Assembly: GCA_001542995.1 (NCBI GenBank)
Contig: LFLA01000014.1
Coordinates: forward strand, 124,001 to 188,000
Origin: Nitrospina sp. LS_NOB
Lineage (GTDB): Bacteria; Nitrospinota; Nitrospinia; Nitrospinales; VA-1
DNA length: 64,000 bases
Direction of reading: 5' to 3'
In this document: piece after piece, positions 9,742 through 19,433 of the stretch
Layout: every line of letters begins with the position of its first letter
How positions within the stretch are numbered: position 1 is the first letter of the stretch
The notes under the pieces: model-generated
The model's input: the letters and a program-made list of their open reading frames with translations, nothing else
Told to the model about the DNA's origin: nothing
The model's database searches: none
Translations under genes and position numbers: made by a program

Positions 9742-10077
9742 TTAACCCCCTCCAAATACCCGTGCCAACACATTATATTGCGCCGCGCTGATCGTTGCCG
9801 ACAGTCCACCCGCTATCAACGACAAAAATAAGAATTGATAGGCCTTGTCTTTATTTTCACGCATTTCCACGATATCGATCAGGAACGATATGAAGAGCAG
9901 CCCCAAAAATATCACCTTGGCCACATCCGGAAGAATGGATTCTGCCGCTTGCGCCGTCCCAGCCTGGAGGACCACCGCGCGCTCCTGAAAAATCCCGATG
10001 CCATAGAGCCCCATCAGCATAAATGCCCAGACCTGCCGCAGGAGTATTTTTGTCTCATCCAGGTTGATGCCAGCCAC
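9742..10077 (-). CDS. Small hypothetical membrane protein
   Basis: 111 residues with three hydrophobic segments: around residues 14-30 (VWAFMLMGLYGIGIF), 52-66 (VAKVIFLGLLFISFL) and 80-97 (QFLFLSLIAGGL). No catalytic motif or known family is recognised. It is a single gene between the tRNA-Lys and the divergently transcribed peroxiredoxin. Confidence 0.65.
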   Translation of the reverse strand: MAGINLDETKILLRQVWAFMLMGLYGIGIFQERAVVLQAGTAQAAESILPDVAKVIFLGLLFISFLIDIVEMRENKDKAYQFLFLSLIAGGLSATISAAQYNVLARVFGGG

Positions 10078-10214
10078 AAAACCTCTTAGAAATCAGTGTT
10101 AAAAATGTTTGCATCTTCTGTCAGCAGGGATCATCTAATAAGGTACCTTAATAGACATAGCCAATAAAGGGTGACTTCCAACGGGTTTGCGGTCGTTTTC
10201 CCCAGCTTCGGCTA

Positions 10215-10223
10215 TGCTATAAT
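10215..10223 (+). promoter_or_regulatory. Possible extended -10 promoter for the peroxiredoxin gene
   Basis: TGcTATAAT, a perfect -10 with the TG extension, 120 bases before the ATG. The -35 region is weak. A second TATAAT at 10314-10319 lies 24 bases before the start codon. Confidence 0.4.
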
Positions 10224-10342
10224 TGCACCCGTTTCCAACGTCTTTTAAAAAACATTTTCACGGCCCCCGCTTTTGGGGTTGTTCGGGTAGTATAGGAAAG
10301 CACTTTCATTAATTATAATCTTTTTTGAGAAGGAAGCAGATT

Positions 10343-10978
10343 ATGGCTATAAGATTAGGAGATACCGCACCGGATTTCACAGCAGAAACCACCGAGGGCA
10401 CCATTGAGCTGCATAAATACCTGGGCGACGGCTGGGGGGTTTTGTTTTCCCATCCCAAAGACTACACCCCGGTTTGTACTACGGAACTGGGCCGGGTGGC
10501 CAATCTGAAAAGTGAATTCGATAAACGTAACGTCAAGGTTCTTGCCTTGAGCGTAGACCCTGTGGATTCGCACAAGGGATGGATCAATGACATTAACGAG
10601 ACACAAAATTGCACAGTGAATTACCCCATCATTGCCGACCCGGATAAAAAAATCGCTGAACTGTATGACATGATTCATCCGAATGCGCTGAACAACCTGA
10701 CCGTTCGATCTGTATTCATCATCGGGCCCGACAAAAAAGTCAAATTGACGATCACCTATCCCGCTTCAACGGGTAGAAACTTTGCTGAGATCCTGCGTGT
10801 TATCGATTCACTGCAACTCACCGCCAATTATCAGGTCGCCACACCGGTTGACTGGAAACATGGCGATGACTGCGTGGTCGTCCCCGCAATCAAGACGGAA
10901 GATATTCCCGCAAAGTTCCCCAAGGGACACAAAGTGATCAAACCCTATTTGCGCACCACACCGCAACCTGACCTGTAG
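10343..10978 (+). CDS. 1-Cys (Prx6-type) peroxiredoxin
   Basis: 211 residues. The peroxidatic motif DYTPVCTTELG carries the catalytic Cys with Thr two and three residues away; a C-terminal Prx6 dimerisation domain follows (VATPVDWKHGDDCVVVP). It reduces H2O2 and organic or lipid peroxides in the cytoplasm. I chose ATG 10343 (MAIRLGDTAPDF), preceded by gagaagg, over an in-frame start 18 bases upstream. A strong intrinsic terminator follows. Confidence 0.93.
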   Translation: MAIRLGDTAPDFTAETTEGTIELHKYLGDGWGVLFSHPKDYTPVCTTELGRVANLKSEFDKRNVKVLALSVDPVDSHKGWINDINETQNCTVNYPIIADPDKKIAELYDMIHPNALNNLTVRSVFIIGPDKKVKLTITYPASTGRNFAEILRVIDSLQLTANYQVATPVDWKHGDDCVVVPAIKTEDIPAKFPKGHKVIKPYLRTTPQPDL

Positions 10979-10999
10979 ACGGTTTTGATTTCCAGCATG

Positions 11000-11029
11000 G
11001 CCGGGCAGAAATGCCCGGCTTTGTTTTTT
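11000..11029 (+). terminator. Rho-independent terminator after the peroxiredoxin gene
   Basis: Stem GCCGGGCA / TGCCCGGC with a GAAA loop, then TTTGTTTTTT. It ends the peroxiredoxin transcript and overlaps the region just before the next start. Confidence 0.9.
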
Positions 11030-11034
11030 ATGCC

Positions 11035-11928
11035 ATGAGCAATCAAAAGGCCTTGGGCCAAATTTCACACTTGATCCAATTGTTGACCGACCGGGACGAA
11101 TTCGTCCGGGAAAAGGTTCACCTACAGTTGATCGAACTGGGGGAAGACGCCTTGCCATTTCTGGAAATGGCGGTCCGCAGCGAAGATGCCCCTCTCCGAG
11201 TTCAGGCGCAGGAAGTGATCCGCGCGATTTTTCCAAAAAAGCTGGGGGGGGGAAAGTTCCGGCAATTGGCACAAAAAGGACTGGGCCGGGATGTCAACCT
11301 GGAAACAGGAATGCTGTTGATCATGGAATTTGGTTATCCTGACTTTGATCCTGAAACCTGCCGGGAGAACCTTGATTCCCTGGCCCACCGGCTGGAGCAG
11401 AACCTCGCTCCAGATACTAATCCTTCCCAAACCGTTTCCGCATTGACCCGCCTACTTTTCCAACAGGAAAATTTCAGGGGCAACCAGAAAAATTATCTGG
11501 ATCCGGACAACAGTTATCTCAACAAGGTTCTGGAACATAAAACTGGTTTACCCATTACCCTTTCAGCCCTCTGTGTACTGGTTGCGGGCCGACTGGGTTT
11601 GCCAATCGTTGGCGTGGGCCTGCCGGGCCATTACATTGCAAAATACAATCTTCCGCAAAACGCGATTTATTTCGACCCGTTCCATCAGGGCCGCCTGCTG
11701 ACCCGCGCGGACTGTATTCAAATTGTTGAACAGTTTGGCCAATCTTTTGAAGAACATTTCCTGTCCCAGTCCACGCACCGGGAAACGCTGATCCGAATGA
11801 TGAATAATCTGGTTCAGGTGTACCAGAGTTCCAATAAGCCGGAAAAAGCCGCGACCTTATCGGGGTATATCAAGATTCTGTTGAATCCTTCTAAAAATCC
11901 CTTTTCAGAAAACACCCAGGGAATATAA
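11035..11928 (+). CDS. SirB1-like transglutaminase-superfamily protein
   Basis: About 297 residues. A HEAT-like helical N-terminus precedes a SirB1/transglutaminase-like core with DNSYLNKVLEHKTGLPITLS, GLPIVGVGLPGHYIAKY and IYFDPFHQGRLL, features of the family; the classical catalytic Cys is not evident at the usual position. In many bacteria the family carries TPR repeats and has no assigned reaction. The ATG at 11011 lies inside the upstream terminator loop, so ATG 11035 (MSNQKALG) is the better start. The stop is immediately followed by the next ATG. Confidence 0.8.
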   Translation: MSNQKALGQISHLIQLLTDRDEFVREKVHLQLIELGEDALPFLEMAVRSEDAPLRVQAQEVIRAIFPKKLGGGKFRQLAQKGLGRDVNLETGMLLIMEFGYPDFDPETCRENLDSLAHRLEQNLAPDTNPSQTVSALTRLLFQQENFRGNQKNYLDPDNSYLNKVLEHKTGLPITLSALCVLVAGRLGLPIVGVGLPGHYIAKYNLPQNAIYFDPFHQGRLLTRADCIQIVEQFGQSFEEHFLSQSTHRETLIRMMNNLVQVYQSSNKPEKAATLSGYIKILLNPSKNPFSENTQGI

Positions 11929-12675
11929 ATGCATATTGTTATAACAGGAGCCGGTTCGGGGATCGGCAGAAGTATTGCTGAAACTCTGGCAGAGCGTGGA
12001 TACTCTCTTATTCTGTTAGGACGCAATCTGGAAAACCTGGAAACAACAAAAAGTTTATTGAAAAACTCCGGACAGCACCAATGCCACACCTGCGATATCA
12101 GAAACTCCGGAGAAATCAGAAAGGCACTGGCAAATGTTTCTTCTCTATATGCACTCGTCGCCAACGCCGGACTCGGAGGTGAAAACCAATATGGAGATCA
12201 GGATCGCTGGCGAGAAATTATTGACACCAACCTGACCGGAACTTATCAGACCATTCAGGAATGCCTTCCCTTTATTAAAAAGGATTCCGCACCGTTCAAA
12301 AAAATTATCATCATCTCATCCATTCTGGCAAGGTTAGGGGTTCCGGGCTATTCCGCCTATTGCGCATCTAAAGCGGGGTTGCTGGGGCTCACCCGATCTC
12401 TGGCAGCAGAGTACAGCGGCGATGGAATTCTGGTGAATGCCTTGTGTCCCGGTTGGGTCGATACCGAAATGGCGCAGGAAGGCTTAGAGGGATTTGCCGA
12501 CGCATTGAAGGTTTCTAAAGACGAGGCCTATAAAGAAGCGATGAAGCAGGTGCCATTGGGCAAGATGTCCAAACCCGAAGAAGTCGCCCAACTGGTTGCC
12601 TATCTGGTTTCTGCAGAACAAACTTCCTTCACCGGACAAACTCTAGACATAAACAACGGCGCACTCATGCCCTAA
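11929..12675 (+). CDS. Short-chain dehydrogenase/reductase (SDR)
   Basis: 248 residues. Cofactor motif TGAGSGIGRS (TGxxxGxG), NANAG-type ANAGLG, catalytic Ser in IIIISSILA and YxxxK in YSAYCASKAG, and the C-terminal family signature GQTLDINNG. It resembles 3-oxoacyl-ACP reductase-like enzymes (FabG family) that use NAD(P)H. The substrate cannot be told from sequence. It follows the SirB1-like gene with no gap, so they are probably co-transcribed. Confidence 0.88.
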   Translation: MHIVITGAGSGIGRSIAETLAERGYSLILLGRNLENLETTKSLLKNSGQHQCHTCDIRNSGEIRKALANVSSLYALVANAGLGGENQYGDQDRWREIIDTNLTGTYQTIQECLPFIKKDSAPFKKIIIISSILARLGVPGYSAYCASKAGLLGLTRSLAAEYSGDGILVNALCPGWVDTEMAQEGLEGFADALKVSKDEAYKEAMKQVPLGKMSKPEEVAQLVAYLVSAEQTSFTGQTLDINNGALMP

Positions 12676-12738
12676 ATACCTCAAAGCCAAATAACCCCTC
12701 CCCTAAGAAAACAATTTCTTACCAATCTTCCTTAAACG

Positions 12739-13266
12739 CTACAGGCTCCTCAAGCGGGGGTTATCTTTATCCTTTTCAGAGAGAACGGGATCTGATATCG
12801 GCCAGTCAATCCCGATATCTGGATCGTTCCAGATAATTCCTTTTTCTTTTTCTGCTGAATAGTATTCAGAAACTTTATACAAAAACTCCGCCGTATCACT
12901 GAGCACACAAAACCCATGGGCAAAGCCTGCCGGAATATAAAGCTGAAGATAGTTGGCATCCGACAAAATAAAACCCTGCCATTTTCCAAAAGTGGCAGAG
13001 CTTTTTCTGATATCCACGACCACATCAAACACTTCACCTTTGACCACTCTGATCAATTTTGCCTGTTCAGGGTCAACCCGATAGTGGAGCCCTCTTAAAA
13101 CATTTTTATTCGAGAGGGATTGATTATCTTGAATGAATTCTTCCTGGATTCCCAACGCACGGTATTTTTCCTTTTCATAACTCTCAAAAAACCGTCCCCG
13201 GGAATCAAGGTGAACAGTGGGCTCAATGAGCAAAACCCCTTCAAGTTCGGTTTGGCGGGCTTTCAA
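12739..13266 (-). CDS. rfbC: dTDP-4-dehydrorhamnose 3,5-epimerase
   Basis: Catalyses the C3/C5 epimerisation in dTDP-L-rhamnose synthesis for surface polysaccharides. Motifs: RGRFFESYEKEKY, FIQDNQSLS, NVLRGLHYR (active-site His), VVKGEVFDVVVDIRKSS, and YIPAGFAHGF with the conserved His. I chose a TTG start at 13264-13266 (MKARQTELEGV): caggag lies just upstream, the length (175 residues) fits the family, and the upstream in-frame extension is intergenic repeat sequence. It stands alone; rfbA/B/D are not in the window. Confidence 0.9.
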   Translation of the reverse strand: MKARQTELEGVLLIEPTVHLDSRGRFFESYEKEKYRALGIQEEFIQDNQSLSNKNVLRGLHYRVDPEQAKLIRVVKGEVFDVVVDIRKSSATFGKWQGFILSDANYLQLYIPAGFAHGFCVLSDTAEFLYKVSEYYSAEKEKGIIWNDPDIGIDWPISDPVLSEKDKDNPRLRSL

Positions 13267-13295
13267 AATTTCTCCTGTAAAAAAAGCAGGGAAGA

Positions 13296-13486
13296 CCGAT
13301 AGCAAGAGATCATCAAGCCGAGACAAGTCTTTGCCAGCCCAATAAAACCATTGCTCATTTCCACCGGGCATTGCCCGGCGCCGAGTGGCCCCTTAGCAGG
13401 GGAAGCAAAAAGAACTTGCCTCATCAGCCGTCAATAATTCCCGCCTGCCAGCAAACTTTATTGCACGCTGGCCCCACGCCTAGTGG
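13296..13486. repeat. Copy of dispersed intergenic repeat family A
   Basis: Contains gatagca...catcaagccgagacaagt, ttgctcat, inverted cgggcattgcccgg, and a second partial unit ending ggccccacgcctagtgg. Related copies lie near 35510, 38840, 52790, 55040, 57760, 58915 and 63650, all between genes. Confidence 0.65.
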
Positions 13487-13587
13487 ATTATATAATGCAA
13501 TTCAGAGCTTAGCAAACAACATTGAAGATGGGAAACTCCTCTGTTAATATCAGGTTTTACCTTGAAACCTTTTGAGCAAAGCTTCGA

Positions 13588-14316
13588 ATGAGAATAATAC
13601 CAGCAGTAGATATAAAAGAAGGAAGGTGTGTGCGCCTTGCCCAGGGAAAAGCGGACCAGGAAACCGTTTATTCTAATGATCCCGTCTCGATGGCCAATCA
13701 TTGGGATGAAGAAGGGGCGCAGACTATTCACGTTGTCGACCTTGATGGCGCCTTCCAGGGCTCACCCATCAACGCCGAAATTGTAAAAAACATTATCTAC
13801 AGCAGCTCTGTAGATATACAAGTCGGAGGGGGAATCCGAACTCTTGAAACCATCGAAGCGTATGTTAAAGCTGGCGCATACCGGATTATTTTGGGTACCG
13901 TTGCTCAGAAGGAACCGGAGTTTGTGGAAGAAGCTTGTCGACGTTTCCCCGATAAAATTATTGTCGGCATTGATGCCCGGGACGGTTTAGTGGCTGTGAA
14001 AGGGTGGGTGGAAGTTTCAGAACAAAAAGCTATCGACCTCGCCCGGAAAATGAAGGGATATGGAATTGCCGGGTTTATCTTCACTGATATCAGCCGCGAC
14101 GGCATGCTTCAGGGTCCTAATCTGGAAAGCATCAAGGAGTTTGCCGAGTCCGCGCAATTACCCGTGATCGCGTCAGGGGGGGTGAGCCGTCTGGAAGACA
14201 TCACAAACCTGGCCAAGCTGGAGTCCTATGGTGTTGAAGGCGTGATCATCGGCAAAGCTCTATACGACAAAACCCTTTCCTTCAAGGAGGCGCGAGACGT
14301 TCTTCATGCTGGCTAA
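13588..14316 (+). CDS. hisA: ProFAR isomerase (HisA)
   Basis: 242 residues. Isomerises ProFAR to PRFAR in histidine biosynthesis. A (beta/alpha)8 barrel with the expected phosphate and catalytic segments: [15 protein letters not shown] (Asp near residue 8), [33 protein letters not shown] (second Asp), [17 protein letters not shown]. Starts at ATG 13588 and overlaps hisF by 11 bases, so the two are translationally coupled. Confidence 0.95.
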   Translation: MRIIPAVDIKEGRCVRLAQGKADQETVYSNDPVSMANHWDEEGAQTIHVVDLDGAFQGSPINAEIVKNIIYSSSVDIQVGGGIRTLETIEAYVKAGAYRIILGTVAQKEPEFVEEACRRFPDKIIVGIDARDGLVAVKGWVEVSEQKAIDLARKMKGYGIAGFIFTDISRDGMLQGPNLESIKEFAESAQLPVIASGGVSRLEDITNLAKLESYGVEGVIIGKALYDKTLSFKEARDVLHAG

Positions 14317-15145
14317 ACGCATCATACCCTGTCTGGATGTCAAAGATGGCCGCGTGGTCAAGGGGGTTAACTTTGTCAATCTCCGCGATGCCGGCGACCC
14401 GGTTGAAATCGCTTCTGCCTACGAACTGGAAGGTGCCGACGAACTCACCTTTTTAGACATCACCGCTTCACACGAAAAACGCGATATTATTCTGGATGTG
14501 GTGGCCCGCACTGCCGAAAAAGTGTTCATGCCTTTGACGGTTGGCGGAGGTGTACGCACTCTGGATGATATTCGAAGTCTTTTGAAAGCCGGCGCTGATA
14601 AAGTCGCCATCAACACTGCCGCCGTCAAGGACCCGGATTTCGTACAACGCGCGGCAAAACGTTTTGGCAGTCAGTGCATTGTTGTCGCCATTGATGCCAA
14701 AGAGGTGCAATCTTCCCGGTCTCAACCCATACATCCCGAATGGGCTTCAGAGCATCCGGAACTGCTACTGGAGCAATCCGATTCACCTCCCGCCTGGGAA
14801 GTCTACACGCATGGAGGAAGAAACCCGACCGGAATTCATGTTCAAAGATGGGCCCGAAAAATGGACGCTTATGGAGCGGGAGAAATTTTGCTCACCAGCA
14901 TGGATCGCGATGGCACCAAAGTCGGATACGACATCGAACTCAACAAAACGGTTTCTGAATCGGTCACCATTCCCGTTATCGCCTCAGGAGGAGCGGGAAC
15001 CCTTGAGCACTTATATGAAGGTATTGTAAAAGGAAAAGCCTCCGCCGTGCTGGCCGCTTCCATTTTTCACTTTAAAGAATTCACCATTCAGGAAACCAAG
15101 GCTTACCTGCAATCCAAAGGTGTGACGGTTAGACCCGCTATTTGA
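14306..15145 (+). CDS. hisF: Imidazole glycerol phosphate synthase, cyclase subunit (HisF)
   Basis: 279 residues. Cyclises PRFAR with ammonia from HisH to give IGP and AICAR. Motifs: [18 protein letters not shown] (catalytic Asp), [37 protein letters not shown] (second Asp), PVIASGGAG. HisF is usually ~255 residues. The extra length is an insertion at about residues 135-162, between VVAIDAK and WEVYTHGGR, rich in Ser, Pro, Glu and His, in the barrel face that normally carries only a short loop. The 3' end overlaps the convergent ldcA-like gene by 8 bases. Confidence 0.94.
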   Translation: MLAKRIIPCLDVKDGRVVKGVNFVNLRDAGDPVEIASAYELEGADELTFLDITASHEKRDIILDVVARTAEKVFMPLTVGGGVRTLDDIRSLLKAGADKVAINTAAVKDPDFVQRAAKRFGSQCIVVAIDAKEVQSSRSQPIHPEWASEHPELLLEQSDSPPAWEVYTHGGRNPTGIHVQRWARKMDAYGAGEILLTSMDRDGTKVGYDIELNKTVSESVTIPVIASGGAGTLEHLYEGIVKGKASAVLAASIFHFKEFTIQETKAYLQSKGVTVRPAI

Positions 15146-16076
15146 CCCCACAGTGTTTCAGCTCCAGGGTTTTGGATTTGCTGTCCAGAGTCGCAGATGT
15201 CTCTAAAGGAAGGGTCCAGACCTCTTTGCCGTGACCTATCGGACAGTGAGTCAAAATCGGGAATCCCGGTTTTGGGAAAAGGTCCGCGAGAATATCTTCA
15301 ATTGTCCCGTCACCTTTGTGTTGCGGCCGGCAGTTGACCATTTCCCCGAAAATTAACCCGCGCACTCCTTTGAACATCCCCGCATTTTTTAACTGCCACA
15401 GCATTCCATCAATCCGGTACAAAGGCTCATTGACATCTTCTATCAATAAAATCCTGTTCCGGGTGTTAATTTCATAGGGGGTGTTTAACGAACGGCACAA
15501 CAATGTCAAACAGCCTCCCGCAATTTTACCTTGAGCCACTCCTTTGGAAAACACCTTTGCCTTGGGAGAATGAAATACCTGGCTCTTGGCATCGCCGGTC
15601 AACAATGCCTTAAATTGCCGACGTGACTTTTTCATTTCAGCCCGGCCAAAACTCCCGGCAACCATCGGGCCGTGAAATGCGACCAGCCCGCATTCTTGCA
15701 CCAGAAAATGGAGTAGCAGGGTTATATCGCTGGACCCCACCACGACTTTGGCATGAGCTCTTATCTCAGCAGGCTTAAGATAAGGAAGAACACGATTAGC
15801 GCCATAGCCCCCGCGAGCGCAAAAAATTGCCCGGACCTCGCGGTTCCTGAACATATCCATGATATCCTGAGCTCGATCCTTATCGGGACCTGCCATAAAA
15901 CGGGAACGGGCATGAACATGTCGGCCCAACAAGGGCTCAAACCCCATGCCACGGATCACTTCCAACCCGGTTTCCAACTGTCCCCTGTCAACCGGACCCG
16001 CTGGAGCCACCACACCGACAACATCTCCCTCTCTCAATGAGGGCGGACGGATCAGGGAACGAATCGAATTCGACAT
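15138..16076 (-). CDS. LD-carboxypeptidase (peptidase S66)
   Basis: 312 residues. Trims the terminal D-Ala from tetrapeptides during peptidoglycan recycling. The S66 Ser-Glu-His triad is visible: [11 protein letters not shown] (Ser), [14 protein letters not shown] (Glu) and CPIGHGKE (His). The N-terminal [19 protein letters not shown] and the oxyanion region [10 protein letters not shown] are typical. No signal peptide, so cytoplasmic as for LdcA. Preceded by aaagg 9 bases before ATG. Confidence 0.9.
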   Translation of the reverse strand: MSNSIRSLIRPPSLREGDVVGVVAPAGPVDRGQLETGLEVIRGMGFEPLLGRHVHARSRFMAGPDKDRAQDIMDMFRNREVRAIFCARGGYGANRVLPYLKPAEIRAHAKVVVGSSDITLLLHFLVQECGLVAFHGPMVAGSFGRAEMKKSRRQFKALLTGDAKSQVFHSPKAKVFSKGVAQGKIAGGCLTLLCRSLNTPYEINTRNRILLIEDVNEPLYRIDGMLWQLKNAGMFKGVRGLIFGEMVNCRPQHKGDGTIEDILADLFPKPGFPILTHCPIGHGKEVWTLPLETSATLDSKSKTLELKHCGVK

Positions 16077-16137
16077 TACAAATTACCTTTGAAGGATTAC
16101 AATACCGACTTCAATGAACCTTATCCTTTATTGAAAA

Positions 16138-16581
16138 ATGATTTCTGTTGCCGCTATCATTCAAGCCGGAATGGGGCCTGCCCGGTTTCCCGGTAAAAGC
16201 CTGCGCCCGATTGCGGGCCTACCCCTGCCGGAGCATATCATTATTCGTTTAAAACAGGTGCCGGAAATTGCCGGATTCATTGCACAAGTCTTTGCCGCCA
16301 TCCCCTGGCATAGAAATGCAGCCGGACTCCAGTTTGTTTACTCTAGACATTTTCAGGGACAGGTAAAAAACACCGGGAATACCTGTTGTCCGCAATGTCG
16401 GAAACTTCTGCTCGAAAGAATCGGGTTTCAGGTCTTAAGCCTTCATTTAAAAGGGTACCGTTGCCCCTTCTGTAATGTTATGGTACCTTGTCGGCGGGTT
16501 ATAATTTTGTTCATAAAACACCACCCCGATCATGGCCGTTGGTATAAAAGCAGCCTTCGGTACTATTTCTCGCAAAATTAA
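16138..16581 (+). pseudogene. Chimeric gene debris: start of a SpsF-like cytidylyltransferase joined to the end of an AmmeMemoRadiSam radical SAM protein
   Basis: The first ~42 residues (VAAIIQAGMGPARFPGKSL, PIAGLPLPEHII) match the nucleotide-binding start of SpsF/CMP-KDO-synthetase-like cytidylyltransferases. From about residue 55 (IPWHRN, LQFVYSRHFQGQ, NTCCPQCRKLLLERIGFQVL, RCPFCN) the sequence is the zinc-binding tail of the AmmeMemoRadiSam-system radical SAM enzyme, with degenerate ends. Both families are normally 230-350 residues, so this is a deletion scar joining two genes, not a working protein. Confidence 0.7.
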
Positions 16582-16635
16582 CATTCCTGAATAGTATTTT
16601 AGCAAACCCCGATTTAAGCATTAAAAGAATCACTT

Positions 16636-18216
16636 ATGACTGAAGACCAAAAGAAAAAACTGGAACGACAGCTTTGGAATATCGCCAATGAATTACGCGG
16701 GAAAATGGCAGCCGATGAATTTCGCGACTATATTCTTGGATTCATTTTCTACAAATACCTGTCTGAAAAGCAACATCTTTATGCCAACGAGTTACTCGAA
16801 ACCGAAAACGTCAAAAATTATACTGATGTAGCCGACGAGGACGATATCGAAGCGATCAAAGAAGAGTCTTTGATCAAGCTCGGGTATTTTTTGCGCCCTG
16901 GCGAGTTGTTCGCCGCACTCACCCAAAAGGGCAATGCGGATGTTGAGGAGGAAAGCAATTTCATCCTCGAAGACCTGCAAGGCATTCTTAATTCGATTGA
17001 GCAAAGCACGATGGGCACGGAGAGCGAGGACGATTTTAACCAGCTTTTCGAAGATATGGATCTGAGCAGCACCAAGCTGGGCCGCAGTGTCGAGGCCAGA
17101 AATACGCTGATTGCCAAGGTTCTTTCCCACCTGAATAAAATCGACTTCGCGCTCGAAGATTCTGAATCCGATATTCTGGGCGATGCCTATGAATACCTGA
17201 TTGCACAATTTGCATCCGGTGCCGGTAAAAAAGCCGGTGAATTCTACACCCCGCAGCAGGTTTCCAAAATCCTCGCCAAAATTGTGACGCTCGATAAAAC
17301 ACGGATTAAATCGGCCTATGACCCCGCATGTGGCTCCGGCTCTCTATTGTTGCGCATTGCCCGCGAGGCCGATGTCGGGGAATTCTTCGGGCAGGAGCTG
17401 AACCGCACCACCTACAACCTCGCCCGCATGAACATGATTTTGCACGATGTGCATTTCAGCAAGTTTGATATCCGCCAGGAAGACACGCTGGAACACCCGC
17501 AACATCTGGACGAGCGGTTTGACGTGGTGGTGGCCAATCCGCCGTTTTCTGCCCGGTGGAAGGGCAAGGATAATCCTCTCAATGAAACCGACGACCGGTT
17601 CAGCCAGTATGGCGCCCTGGCACCGACCACCAAGGCGGATTTCGCCTTTGTGCAGCATATGATCCACCAGTTGAACGACAGCGGCACCATGGCCGTGGTT
17701 TTACCGCATGGCGTATTATTCCGTGGCGCGGCTGAGGGCAAAATCCGCCAATACATCATTCAAGAGCAAAATTATCTGGATGCGGTGATCGGCCTGCCTG
17801 CCAACCTGTTTTACGGCACCAGCATTCCGGCCTGTATTCTGGTGTTCAAGAAATGCCGTGTGCATGACGACGATATTCTATTCATTGACGCCAGCCAACA
17901 TTTCGAGAAGGTCGGCAACCAGAACGCGCTGACCGATGAGCACGTTGCCAGGATTGTCGAGACCTATCAGAACCGCGAGAATATAGACAAATACGCCTAT
18001 GCCGCGCCGCTGAGCGAGATTGCCGAGAACGACTATAACCTCAACATTCCACGCTATGTGGATACCTTTGAGGAGGAAGCACCGGTGGATGTCGAAGCGG
18101 TCGCGGCGGAGCTACAAGCACTGAAAAGCGATATGCAGGCCACCGATGCCACTATCGCCGGATTTTGTAAGGAGCTGGGAATATCCAGCCCGTTTCAGGT
18201 ATCGGTGAGCGAATGA
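16636..18216 (+). CDS. hsdM: Type I restriction-modification DNA methyltransferase (HsdM)
   Basis: 526 residues. N6-adenine methyltransferase of the HsdM2S complex. Helical HsdM N-domain (LERQLWNIANELRGKM, FRDYILGFIFYKYLSE), then SAM motif I DPACGSGSLLLRI and catalytic VVANPPFSARW (NPPF). The C-terminal helical tail would contact HsdS. Starts at ATG 16636; the stop overlaps the hsdS ATG (ATGA). First gene of a six-gene same-strand locus reaching 23.7 kb. Confidence 0.95.
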   Translation: MTEDQKKKLERQLWNIANELRGKMAADEFRDYILGFIFYKYLSEKQHLYANELLETENVKNYTDVADEDDIEAIKEESLIKLGYFLRPGELFAALTQKGNADVEEESNFILEDLQGILNSIEQSTMGTESEDDFNQLFEDMDLSSTKLGRSVEARNTLIAKVLSHLNKIDFALEDSESDILGDAYEYLIAQFASGAGKKAGEFYTPQQVSKILAKIVTLDKTRIKSAYDPACGSGSLLLRIAREADVGEFFGQELNRTTYNLARMNMILHDVHFSKFDIRQEDTLEHPQHLDERFDVVVANPPFSARWKGKDNPLNETDDRFSQYGALAPTTKADFAFVQHMIHQLNDSGTMAVVLPHGVLFRGAAEGKIRQYIIQEQNYLDAVIGLPANLFYGTSIPACILVFKKCRVHDDDILFIDASQHFEKVGNQNALTDEHVARIVETYQNRENIDKYAYAAPLSEIAENDYNLNIPRYVDTFEEEAPVDVEAVAAELQALKSDMQATDATIAGFCKELGISSPFQVSVSE

Positions 18217-19424
18217 CACAGACACAAGAACATAACGTGCCTGCCTTGCGGTTTCCTGAGTTTAGCGGGGAGTGGGAAAGCAATACTATTGCCGATGTGG
18301 CTGAAGTAAAAGGAGGCAAACGATTACCTCTGGGAAATTCACTATCTGATATAGATACAGGCTTCCCGTATATTACTGTTTCGGATTTTGAAAACGGTTC
18401 CGTAAGTCTCGAAAAAATTAAGTTTGTTCCGAAAAGCGTGCAACCATCAATTGCACGATACACGATTTCATCGGACGACATTTATATTTCGGTTGCTGGC
18501 ACTCTTGGATTGGTTGGAATAATCCCACAAAAACTGGGTGGAGCAAACCTAACAGAGAATGCGGATAAGCTTACTAAAATCACCTTAAATCGTGATTTTC
18601 TACTCCAATTTCTAAAATCAGAACGATTGAAAAAACTGATAAAATCTGTGCAAACCAACAATGCACAACCCAAACTTTCTATTGCTGCAATTAAAAAGAT
18701 GAAAGTTGGTTTCCCAGACGCCCCCGAGCAACAAAAAATCGCCGATTTCCTATCCTCGGTCGATAGCAAAATCGAACAACTCAGCAAGAAAAAAGCCCTT
18801 TTGGAGCAGTACAAAAAAGGCGTGATGCAAAAGCTCTTTTCGAGGGAGCTGCGCTTCAAAGACGCGAACGGCAATGATTTTCCTGAGTGGGTGGAGAAGC
18901 GGCTCTGTAAAATGGCAATAATTGTTATGGGAACTTCTCCTAAATCTGAATCCTACAATAATCATTCTGAAGGGTTGCCCCTTATTCAAGGAAACGCAGA
19001 TATCAGGGATAGAAAATCAGCACCTAGGGTTTTTACATCTGTTGTTACAAAAGAGTGTCTACCTGCGGACATTCTGTTGAGTGTGAGAGCACCGGTTGGT
19101 GAAGTTTCAATTTCAACTCGCCATGCTTGCATTGGGAGAGGTATATCTGCTGTTCGAGCTACCCAGAGCAATGTTCAAGAATTTTTGTATCAATTTCTTC
19201 TTTGGTATGAGCCGCGTTGGAGACGAATTTCTCAAGGTAGCACTTTTGAATCTGTAAATTCAGATGACATTAAGCAATTAAAATGCCCAAACCCAAGCCA
19301 ATTAGAACAACAAAAAATTGCTGATTTCCTCTCAAGTATTGACGATAAAATCGACCTTATTACCACCGAGCTCACCCAAGCGCAAGTTTTCAAAAAAGGC
19401 TTGCTGCAACAGATGTTTGTTTAA
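18213..19424 (+). CDS. hsdS: Type I restriction-modification specificity subunit (HsdS)
   Basis: 403 residues. Two target-recognition domains (about 10-165 and 220-365), each followed by a conserved helical spacer with the same phrase, EQQKIADFLSSVDSKIEQL and EQQKIADFLSSIDDKIDLI, the expected internal duplication. It determines the bipartite DNA target. The 3' end (TELTQAQVFKKGLLQQM) is repeated in degraded form at 20054-20117, after the next gene. Confidence 0.95.
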   Translation: MTQTQEHNVPALRFPEFSGEWESNTIADVAEVKGGKRLPLGNSLSDIDTGFPYITVSDFENGSVSLEKIKFVPKSVQPSIARYTISSDDIYISVAGTLGLVGIIPQKLGGANLTENADKLTKITLNRDFLLQFLKSERLKKLIKSVQTNNAQPKLSIAAIKKMKVGFPDAPEQQKIADFLSSVDSKIEQLSKKKALLEQYKKGVMQKLFSRELRFKDANGNDFPEWVEKRLCKMAIIVMGTSPKSESYNNHSEGLPLIQGNADIRDRKSAPRVFTSVVTKECLPADILLSVRAPVGEVSISTRHACIGRGISAVRATQSNVQEFLYQFLLWYEPRWRRISQGSTFESVNSDDIKQLKCPNPSQLEQQKIADFLSSIDDKIDLITTELTQAQVFKKGLLQQMFV

Positions 19425-19433
19425 TGGTGGACT

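Noticed and set aside
13267-13371. N-terminal extension of RfbC to an upstream start
   Set aside because: The extension lies in repeat sequence and is absent from the family; a TTG with caggag upstream gives the normal length.
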